From contig HG738138.1 in the NCBI GenBank assembly GCA_000499405.2, forward strand, positions 15,640,554 to 15,704,553: 64,000 nt of DNA, in the 5' to 3' direction. The stretch is from Onchocerca volvulus. Lineage: Eukaryota > Nematoda > Chromadorea > Rhabditida > Onchocercidae. Positions 29,919-38,837 of this stretch are shown here, piece by piece. The number at the start of each line of letters is the position of its first letter. Positions within the stretch are counted from its first letter, which is position 1. The notes under the pieces were generated by a model. It made no database searches and was not told where the DNA came from. It worked only from the letters and a program-made list of their open reading frames with translations. The position numbers were made by a program, and so were the translations under genes.

Positions 29919-29924
29919 AATAAA
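29919..29924 (+). terminator. Polyadenylation signal of him-10
   Basis: AATAAA 124 bases after the stop codon of the NUF2 gene. Confidence 0.5.
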
Positions 29925-30716
29925 ATTAATTGAAGTTGAACGGAAAATTAGTGAGAAGTTTACTCTTTCACTATCTTTACTTATTAAATTTTAGAAACTT
30001 CTAGCTATGAAAGATCTGATTCTGAGCTGCTTGAATTGTGATTAATTTTCGAAATTTCGTTGTGAATAACTGGTAATCATTAATACTAAACTTTGTTAAT
30101 GCCTTTTTTTTAAAAAAAAAAAATGATGATTGAAGTTTGAAGGTTGAAGGAAGTGGAAAAAGAAAGGAGATAAGGCTGTAAAAGATACTTCGAAAAATTA
30201 ATGAGATACTTCCACACTGCTAATGATTACCTTCTTTTTGAACTTCAAATTTTATTTGTTACAACAAATTTCATGAAATGATTATCGTTTATCAGTTTTG
30301 ATGTTTTTTGTTTCTTTTTTCTTGTAGTTCCTTCTTTCATATTCATTCCAGCTCTTATTTTTCTCTTTTATATTCATTCCAGTGACAGTGAAATTTTAAG
30401 GTTTGGTTTATACATTTTATATGTATTTCTTGTGTTAGTTAATTGCAGCAGATTTTATATTGATTTTTCGAGAATTTCTAAAAATAGATTAGTCTTAAAC
30501 AGTTTGATTTCTGTTATTTATCATAATATAAATAATCGGGAAGGTTTTTCTGTTATGAAATTATTACGGGGATAGGACAAGTGCTCTCACCTATTTTAAT
30601 AAAATTTATTAAACGAAAGTTTATGAAAATTGTCATGATATCTCAATTTGATCTTGTTTATTAGTCTTCATATTTTTTGAAATCATTGTTATATACATCC
30701 AAAATGCTTGCATTGT
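29925..30716. other. Short intergenic spacer
   Basis: AT-rich DNA between the end of him-10 and the left LTR of the BEL/Pao element. No gene or structured repeat is seen apart from an approximate TTCATTCCAG repeat near 30340-30382. Confidence 0.5.
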
Positions 30717-31273
30717 TGTGAATACTATTATTTAAGTGAAGGAGTTAATTATAGCGAAAAAGGAAGTACTTATGCTTTGAGTCCAATTGATGACTGCGTA
30801 GCCAATTATTTAAATATATGGAATAGAAGGGAGACCAAAATCGAAGATTACAAATTACAACAGCAACTAACACAACCATTAGTTTCAAAAATACCCAATA
30901 TATATTCTAGATAAGCGGGTGTGGCATACAGAATACAAAAATAGAAATTACAAAGCTCTCTCAAGCTCTGTGAAACATTGGTACATAAGATAAGATATTT
31001 TTTATAAATTAGCATATCAGATATACGTTATCTTGCATGTTGCTTGATTAGTGAACTAAATGTGCATAATCTTATATGTTGCATGATTATAAATTAGATA
31101 TCTTACAGATCTTACATGTTACTTGATTAGCAGATTATTGTGCATAATTTTATATGTTGCTTGATTATAATTTAGATAATAGATTCATCATTCATTATGA
31201 GAAAACGTTGGAATTTTTGCATAATGAGATGAATTCTTTATCTAGGAAATGCTTCATAAAAAATAATTTTACC
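30717..31273 (-). repeat. Left (3') LTR of BEL/Pao element
   Basis: It matches the right LTR over most of its length but carries extra internal copies of a unit near 31000-31175 (GTGCATAATCTTATATGTTGC-TGATTATAA-TTAG, two to three copies). The right LTR has one copy. The inner edge is placed where similarity stops (about 31273). Confidence 0.8.
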
Positions 31274-31502
31274 ATTAAATTTAAGAAAGAAGAATATAAC
31301 TTGAATTTACCAGATATTCATGACATAGGTTTAGTAGGTGTTTAAGACGTATAATCTAAAGGAATTTACATGTGAATTGGATGACGATCCAAATAGAACA
31401 AATTTCTACAGTGCAAATACTTTGAGACACTTGGAAAATTCGGTTTTCCCGACTCTCCCTACTGAAGGAGAAGGTTGAGAGATATATTGAAATGTATTTA
31501 AT

Positions 31503-32940
31503 CTAATCGATTTCGATTGTTTTGCAAGTGTTGTTCTTCACAATTGAAAGAAACCAGTACTCAATTCCTGCTGGATTGGATTTATATTTAGAGTTCTTAA
31601 TACATGACAAACGTATTATGGAACGAATTGAATCAGAATTAATCTTAATGATGGTTATTATTAATATTATAAAAAAGCAAGTGCGCGAACTTATTATTCG
31701 CGAATGTTTGGTTAGTTCATTTAATTCTTGCTGTATTAACTCACGGTACCCTATAGAAATCATTTTCAATTTTTCATGATGACAGAAAATAACCACGAAA
31801 AAATCATCGACCTTCGACTCTTCTATCGTTGATTTCATTCCAAATTTCTATTTTTAGTCGAGTTATTATGTAATCGATCCTAGGATGTTGCTGGGATAAG
31901 ATCTCCAGTTCAGCATCTATTCATTCAATTTCGAATTTTTTAATTATTCCACTATTGAATTTGATCAGTCTCGTTTTAAGCCTTTCAAGGAACAATTAGT
32001 AGATTTCCATTGATTTTTTTGGCTATTACGTCATTCCTTCGTAATATTAATTCGGCGGCCAATGTAGGATTACTATTAGATAACCATACAGTTAATGATA
32101 ATAAATTATTACGATTTAGACAGCTTAACTTTGACAATTCGTTCAATTGTTGTTTAAATTCTTCTCGAAGATTGTCAAAGACAAATTGGAATTTGGGATT
32201 TTCAGGGTCGATAATTTCTTCGTGGTTAGTTTCTGTCATCATTAATTTTCCCTTTAAATAATTTATTTAGGTTCTACTCTGAATAAAATTTCTGATTACT
32301 TTATCGCTGACAATGTCACCATTCATCAGGTAAAGATCGATAAAGCCACAGTTTGCTTCTGTAACAGTTTTATTTTCTTTAAAAATTAATAGAGTTTGAA
32401 GTTTGTCAATGAGAACTTGAGCTTCATACATTCTTTCATTGAGAATTCCGATTCGTTGATACAAACATTTTTTTATAGCCTCTTTCCCATTCCATAGAAT
32501 AATGCTGGAGCTAGTTGTGCATTTCCCAGTTTGTGTAGGACAATGTTCAGTAGAATCAGGGTCTCTGATACTAACTTCCTTCCATCAGAAATTAAGAAAT
32601 TCGTAGTTGATTGGCGTCGAATTCCTAACCATTCGTATGAATATTATATGTTGTTATTTGTTGTCTATATGTTTGAAGAAATTTATTTGAATTCAACTCT
32701 ATTTTGATCGAGTGTTCTACAAAATTGAGAGCTTGTTGCTGAAGTAGTAGTTTGATCTGACTCCACAGATAAAGAGGATTTCAGAAAGCTTTAGTTAGTA
32801 CTGCACGAGTGATGTTACTGCATTCTATTGCAGGTATCCTCGCATAAGTCCGTGTATAGACCGCCTACTTTCATTGATGTGAAGTTCTGTTCCGATGCAT
32901 TCTCGGAGTTCCATTTCTGTGGGATATTGAACGGAATATC
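31503..32940 (-). pseudogene. Possible env-like third ORF of the BEL/Pao element
   Basis: Downstream of the integrase tail, where some nematode BEL/Pao elements (such as the Tas/Cer7 type) carry an envelope-like gene, several minus-strand open pieces occur: about 32538-32267 (with Cys residues and TGKCTTSSSIILWNG), 32242-31985 and 31838-31503. The last two share a heptad-like segment (QQLNELSKLS and QQELNELTKHS), suggesting an internal duplication. Stops and shifts separate the pieces. I base the env-like call on position and Cys content only; it may be an unrelated accessory ORF. Confidence 0.3.
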
Positions 32941-33101
32941 CGAAGCCCATTTACAATGTCTTTTGCTGTGACTTGAACTAATAATTCAAAAGTAGTAATG
33001 ATCAGTAATAAGTTTTTCGTTGTCTTTTATTTTGTAATAATTTTGTTTGTCGAGTCTGCGCACTTCTAGTTCTTAGGACAATCGGTTCTTTCTTTGGTTC
33101 C

Positions 33102-33359
33102 TTACCTACTGGTGTGTGATTGATTTTCCAAGCACTCTGAATCGTCTACCTTCAAGGGATAAAGCTCATTTATTGGTCTATCAAGCAGTTTTCCATTTGA
33201 CATTTGTATCGTTACGGTACTGATTTTTCCATCCCAGCCTCGTTTGATTGCTTTTATTCTGGCTAATTTCCACATACCATGAGGTATGTCAGATTCGTTT
33301 AGTAAAACTGTTTCGTTCTCATGTGGACTTCGTGTTTCTACAACTCTAGGTGAAGTCAA
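33102..33359 (-). pseudogene. DUF5641 C-terminal domain of BEL/Pao integrase
   Basis: An open piece of 85 codons has the SH3-like tail typical of BEL/Pao integrases: a HENETVLLNESDIPHGMWKL block followed by LARIKAIKRGWDGK, then KLLDRPINELYPL. It is separated from the integrase core by broken frames. Confidence 0.9.
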
Positions 33360-33689
33360 CTCCCCTTTGCGTGCGTTCCCAAGGTTAGTGAGATATTACT
33401 CTCTCCATATTTACCAAAAAAAATTCAATGACAGAAGAGTATTAGACCAATACTTGAGTAATTTGTTCTTCGTGTTTAATGTGTATGGAGTATATTCGTC
33501 ATTATCCTTATTGTCACCATTAGTTGGAATATTTAGGTGATAAAAGATCAGTTGGACGTGATTCTGTAGTCTTCAAATCCTATGTATGTTAATGGGAGAG
33601 AATTTAGTTACTGTTCCTATTTCTGCTATTAAAGTTATTAATTCTGCTTCCTTAAAAGTTTCCTGCCTATTGCTCTTCTTAAAGCCTTT

Positions 33690-34250
33690 TTCGTAATTCA
33701 TTCGCATACACCTCCACTCCATGGTGCTTAAGGGTATTGTATTTTTTCATACCATGCCCTTTGCATCCAGAAAATTAGTGTTTTTTTCTATGAGAATTCT
33801 AAATACTAATTGAAACTGACCGACGTTATCGCTTAAGACTAATTCTGGATATCCGCATCGAGTGACGAATCTTCTTAAGACACGCAAAAAACTCTCGGCG
33901 ATTAAATTCTGTACTAATTCAAGATGTACGGCTCTTCTAGTGAAACACGTAAAAAAATCTATCCATCCCTTTACCATTCCATTGTCAGCTTTTATTGAAA
34001 GGGACTCAGTATAAAGCAGTCCTTTCGAAGGTTTTTGACCACTTCACTCATATTTCGGGAAGATTTGGCATTTCGAATAGTTTGAATGGTTTAGCTCTTC
34101 AGCACTTATAATCCATACATGGAAGATATAACACGTTTGACTGCGGATGATTTTGGGATCCAAAATTTGCGTCTTAATTCGTACAAGCTATGAGCTGTTC
34201 CCGCGTGATATTCGTGTTGCTGTTTAATGAGAAGCTCACTAGTGATATTA
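33690..34250 (-). pseudogene. Integrase core remnant (rve type)
   Basis: The best piece is 33977-33747. It reads WIDFFTCFTRRAVHLELVQ, then SFLRVLRRFVTRCGYPEL and VLSDN, the catalytic-core signature of BEL/Pao integrases in which the first Asp (DFFTC) and second Asp (SDN) can be placed. The usual Gly after SDN is replaced by Val-Gly. The third catalytic residue is not identifiable in an intact frame. Confidence 0.85.
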
Positions 34251-34670
34251 TGATTTGGCAAATAGAAGATTTGCTTTCATTATCTAATTCCGAATTCTCA
34301 AGACGTCTTTTTGATCCCCACAATTTGCTCGTTTCATCTTGATATGTTCTTCTGTTATTTCGGCCAATTGCGCTTGGTGGATCAATAATGATTCTTCCAT
34401 CTCATATTCATACTTGGTCAAATGATTTTTTTAGTGGACAGCAATCGAAACCAGGTAATTCCTTGATATGACTTAGTCTGATGAATCGGAGAGACCACAC
34501 CGTTGTTCTCAATAATCTTTTACATTTACTAAAAAACGTAAGGTGATGAATTGAATTGTTTCCCCACCAAATTTTCGAGTTAGCTATGTAATTTTGCAAC
34601 AATTGCTTCTTCAAATTCGTCATTGCCATTATAATTAAAATTACATTGTGGCCAATCCGCCTTCCTTTTC

Positions 34671-34930
34671 TAACCATTGAGGTCCCTTCCACCACAACTT
34701 GTAATTTCGAAGCTTTTTCGGTGAGAGGCCTTTAATAGCTACATATACTAGATTTCGACCACTTGGTATATAGCGAAACACGAACTTTGCCTTTCGAATT
34801 TCTTTGGATCGATTTTGGACAATCGATCATGGGAATAATTTTATATAATTCTTAATCCAATAGAGCATACATTTAGAATCTGACCTTAGTGTAATATGGT
34901 TTATGGTGCGTTCAAATTTATTCTGATAAG
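34671..34930 (-). pseudogene. End of BEL/Pao RNase H and linker to integrase
   Basis: Minus-strand pieces read SDSKCMLYWIKN (about 34888-34849), IVQNRSKEIRKAKFV, YIPSGRNLVYV and KLWWKGPQWL (34694-34671). These are the conserved end of the BEL/Pao RNase H and the WW-G-P-WL linker. One stop and frame shifts interrupt it. Sequence before SDSK is lost at the edge of the inserted repeats. Confidence 0.85.
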
Positions 34931-34988
34931 TTAGGACGCGGACTTCTTATACTTCTTCCTCATGCTTCTGGTTGGAGTACCTTCACCT

Positions 34989-36273
34989 TTTTGTCGCTAT
35001 TTTTCTTTCTGATAGCGACAAAATTGTAAGGTTGGATTCTGTTCTTAGTTCTTACAGTTTCTCCAAATCTTGCAGATTCGAACACTTGCAAACGACCTCA
35101 AACTTGGGTAATTAAACCTTTATTATAAATTCTAATAACATGATACGACACGTGGCAATTACAATTCATTGATATCAACAAAACGATTTCAGTGATGATA
35201 CCAGAAACCAAGGGGAAAGGGACTAAAGCAGTCATGACCTATTAAAACCGCCTTCATAATATCAACAATAGAAAAATGAACCTATACTCAAAACTATGCT
35301 TATTTATAGAGAGACAATAATGATAAGGTTTGATCTACAATATGGAGCCATTATTAGCAAATGGGAGTGCGCCTTTATTGGCGCGTAAATTAGGCTACCT
35401 AGTTGAATTATCGATTCCATAGTAAGACAACAATTCGGGGCAACGATATTTGAATTAAACAATCGATATGACGGACAAAGGAAGGATTTCACAATTAATA
35501 ACATCAAATGTGCAATTTCAAACGTAAAAACAAGGGATCACCGATTTTCTTCTTTCATCCTCGCGATTTCGGCGACAAACCTTTCAGCATCTCTTTTTTA
35601 CTCAAATAAGCGACTTACTTGTTTTTTTACTTTTTCTCTGTTCTATCTTTCATCATTGGCTCAGCCCCCAATATTTTGTCGATGTTTCTTTCTGATCGTG
35701 ACAAAATTGTAGGGGTAAATTCTGCTTTTCAATTCTCACAGTTTTCTTCAATTTTCTTGTTTCACTCGGAAAACGGGCCTCAGATTTGATAATTAAATCT
35801 TTATTATGATAAATTTATTAAAACATCAGCGAACGCAGCAGTTATATCAACAATACAATTTCGATAATACCAAAGGGGCAATTTTCATGACGATAATATA
35901 GAAGGGGATATTATAACGCAGATAAAAGGAAAACCAAATACCCAAGCTGGAACATCCAACCGAGCTTGTTGATGCCCATCCTTTGAAATTATTTTTCTAC
36001 TCAGGACTCTCTTCTTCCTCGTAGATGGAGAATCCTATACTGTTTTGGGCTACAAGAAAGCTCCTTTGTTCACTCATGAATGCGTCTTTGTAAGCTCATG
36101 AGAATGCGTCTGTGTTAGCGTATGATGAGAAAGAACTTTTTTTAAAGCTCATTCATTTAGTGGGCAAAAAATGCTTTCATAATCTATGCTACAGCAAATA
36201 TCCGATGTTAAATTTAAAACAAAGGAGTCGCTGATTCTCTTCTTTCGTTCTCGCGAATTCAGCGAAAAGAGTA
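34989..36273 (-). repeat. Pair of diverged 0.6 kb direct repeats inside the BEL element
   Basis: Copy 1 is about 34989-35585 and copy 2 about 35674-36273, offset by 685 bases. Shared landmarks are TTTTGTCG-T-TTTCTTTCTGAT, GACAAAATTGTA, TTCTCACAG-type tracts, TAATTAAA-CTTTATTAT and a GGGATC/GGAGTC-CGATTTTCTTCTTTC-TCCTCGCGA end. Complementary CTTTATTAT gives an AATAAAG on the minus strand, as in an LTR. They look like two related LTRs, or an LTR pair with about 90 bases between them, nested in or recombined into the BEL element. Confidence 0.65.
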
Positions 36274-36297
36274 AATTTCCCTTACCTTGTCCTTCCT

Positions 36298-36538
36298 TTA
36301 CTGAGTTCGTTTCAGTTGCAAGAGTTGAACTGTAAATAAATGTCGAAAATTCCTTTTCATCAGTAGATCCAATTTTCTTGTCTCTTGAATTTTCTCTAAA
36401 TGTGCCAGATTGTTTGAAGGCACTTGATTTCTTTTGTAGCATAATGTGCTATAATGAGAAGCTCTACAATAGAAGCATCGTGCTTTTCCTTTGCAGTCTT
36501 CTCCTTTATGTTTTTTTTTTTTTTTTTTTTTTTTTTTT

Positions 36539-36576
<38 letters not shown>

Positions 36577-37830
36577 TTTGAAGCAAAACACACATTTTTT
36601 CAGTGCTTTGAGAGATTTATTCGAGCGTTAATTGTAGGATAGATGTCTTATTCGTAATCCCAATGATCACGAGTGCAAAAGATGCATGGTCTCGTCTTTT
36701 TTTTCTTATTCTTTACCGTAAACTTACGAAACTCCTCATTGCTTCGAATTGTGGCTAGTACTGAATTCCTCCGAATTTGCTTCGGAAGCTTTGTCCTGAC
36801 TTATACATTATTGGTTTACCAATAGCATGTGTGAATGAAACTGGCTATTTTTAACTTGTTCATTCACAATGATCAAGTTTAATAGGAAGTTTTTAAGCTT
36901 CGAAACTGACGAAGGTATATATCTGTTTTCTTTTGGTGATAAACCTTATATAGTATCCAACTTGGTAATTTGCTATTAAGTTTTAATACTAGAGTGTTGC
37001 AGGCTTTCTCCTGAGGCACAAACAGTACCAGTTATATTTTGATACTCTAAATGACATAGTATTCGTTCCATATTTCGTCTGCTCCTATCCATTGCTTTCA
37101 TTTTTCTTGACAGATTGAAATTCTTTATATAAAAGTTTCTTTATAGTTAAGGACTTGCCATATTTATCTTTTAGTAGTTGTCTTATAACTTCGTAATTTT
37201 CTGGAGCTATATCATAACCCCTTACTATTTGCAAAGCGTTTCCTTTAAAACACGAATACAAATAATTCAACTTTTGAATTTCCGGTATTGCTTGTGAATG
37301 AACTGCAGCATTGAAGCTATTCCAAAACTGTCGCCATTGTCTAGGATCTCCACTAAAAGTAGGTAACGACAGCGGGAGATTGACTGCTTAGATGAGACAT
37401 GAATCTTGACAGTTCCTTAGGCTGAACTAATTTTTGTGAGGGTCGCGTTAGTTCATGATGAGCCTCGTTCTTATACACGTTAATGTTACAATTACTTCTT
37501 TGCCTTTGCGAAGTACTGTGAATAATCCATTGTCTTCTTTTGTTATTCATACTTCTCTTCCTCATCTTTTCTTTTTGTTGAAGTGGTAGATTTTTGGATA
37601 TGATTGAGCTGTTTGTCGTTTGCAGATTCCAGCTATGGATGCACAGTTCAAATTTGAACTTTATTTTTAATTACTCGTTTCCTTAATTCGTGAAATTCTT
37701 TTCGCTGTTCCACTGTCAAAACTTGATCCGGAGGCTTGAATTGCATCATTTCTACTTCCTTAAGAAGACTGTCTAACCTTTCCTTGGTCATTTCAATATT
37801 TGCTATAATATTAGTTGCCATTGACCTCAC
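36298..37830 (-). pseudogene. BEL/Pao gag remnant with zinc knuckles
   Basis: The gag starts near 37830 (RSMATNIIANIEMTKERL), only about 22 bases inside the LTR edge. A DUF1759 part follows at about 37390-37085: LPTFSGDPRQWRQFWNSFN, KLNYLYSCFKGNALQIV and PENYEVIRQLLKDKYGK. The nucleocapsid end (about 36600-36440) has a second CCHC knuckle, CFYCRASHYSTLC, and a first one beginning CVFCFKQ and ending HKGEDC. The two halves of the first knuckle are separated by a poly-lysine stretch coded by a T-rich run (36511-36575 on the plus strand). Several stops break the rest. Confidence 0.85.
36511..36575. repeat. Long T tract inside gag zinc-knuckle coding region
   Basis: Two T runs of about 28 and 35 bases are separated by CC. 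On the minus strand they code a lysine run with one glycine. The open frame stays intact across the tract. Confidence 0.95.
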
Positions 37831-37852
37831 TTCGCGTACTGATTTTTTTAGT

Positions 37853-38327
37853 TGTGAATATTATTATTTGAGTGAAGAAAAAGAAATACTTATGCTTTGA
37901 GTCGAATAGAAGACTATGTGGCCAGTTATTGTATATGTTTATTGTTAACATTGCAGATAATTAATTATATAGTTTAATAAAAGATTGAAGTATAATATAT
38001 GGACTTGAAAATAGCTAACAAAGGTCGAAATTACAAATCACAAAAACAACTAGCTTAAAAAATAATCCTTTATATATTCTAGATAAGCAGGTGTTGCATA
38101 CAGAATACAAAAATGGAAATTAACACAGCTTTCTCAAGCTGGGTAAAAGATTGGTACATAAGATGTTTTTTTCTTATAAATTAACATACCAGATGTGCGT
38201 AATCTTACATTTTACATGATTATAAATTAGGTAACAAATTCATCACTCAGAATGAGAAAACGTTGAAATTTTTTATATTGTGATGAATCCTTTATCCAGG
38301 AAATGCTTTATAAAAAAAATAATTTTA
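37853..38327 (-). repeat. Right (5') LTR of BEL/Pao element
   Basis: It starts TGTGAATATTATTATTTGAG and ends about AATAATTTTATTG. Compared with the left LTR it has one insertion (about 37930-38010) and lacks the internal tandem copies. No clear tRNA primer-binding site follows its inner edge on the minus strand. Confidence 0.8.
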
Positions 38328-38837
38328 TTGCTTCAACATAGTATGTTTTACCTTTCTACGGTTCCCGATATGCATTAGAATTTATTAAATACCTAAAAAC
38401 TTTTTCTTACATCGTAGTAGCTTATTTTGAAAGTACTTAAAAAAATTCTTCGCCTTTATATGCATATCTCAGATATATATGCAACGCAACTAGTTTTAAT
38501 TGTAATGTATGAAAGGATTACTAGAATTTTGTTTTCCTTTCTTCATTCTTATTTTATATAATTCCATCGTTATTTCCGACTTCTTTTCAGGATTGCACAA
38601 TATTTGATTCAAAATCGAAAATTTTTGAAACTTTTTCTTGTGCATGAAGTAGTACGTAAAACAAATAAATTTAACAAATATTGTTTTCTTTATTCAAGTA
38701 AATACAGTCTTCAGCAATCGGTATGCAAAATTAAGTCAGCATTTGGAAAATTCATTCAAATTTATCATTTCCATTCTGAGTTGTAGACTTTTTTCTCAAA
38801 AGAAGAGTTAACATTGTCTAAATTATCATAGAATCCT
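38328..38837. other. Spacer between BEL element and InaF-motif gene
   Basis: Mostly 3' flank of the minus-strand InaF-motif gene. A TTTATT at 38689-38694 gives AATAAA on the minus strand, 144 bases after that gene's stop, and is a candidate polyadenylation signal. A plus-strand open stretch (38591-38786) follows a good TTTTCAG acceptor, but I find no partner exon and do not call it. Confidence 0.45.

Larger units (their letters stand above)
30717..38327 (-). mobile_element. Decayed BEL/Pao LTR retrotransposon
   Basis: Two diverged long terminal repeats in the same orientation (30717-31273 and 37853-38327) enclose minus-strand remains in BEL/Pao order: gag (37830-36300), end of RNase H (34900-34670), integrase (34200-33700), DUF5641 integrase tail (33359-33102), then a region that may be an env-like gene (about 32930-31500). 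Frames are broken by stops and shifts throughout. Protease, reverse transcriptase and the first half of RNase H are missing; their place is taken by two related 0.6 kb repeats (34989-36273). LTRs begin TGTGAATA. Both contain the block TATATTCTAGATAAGC followed by CAGAATACAAAAAT. The terminal CA and target-site duplication are not clear, which fits the age of the insertion. Confidence 0.9.

Noticed and set aside
31522..32261. Plus-strand ORFs over the BEL/Pao tail (31522-31779, 32010-32261)
   Set aside because: Antisense shadows of the retrotransposon frames on the minus strand.
36378..36642. Phe-rich plus-strand ORFs
   Set aside because: Complement of the poly-lysine tract in gag.
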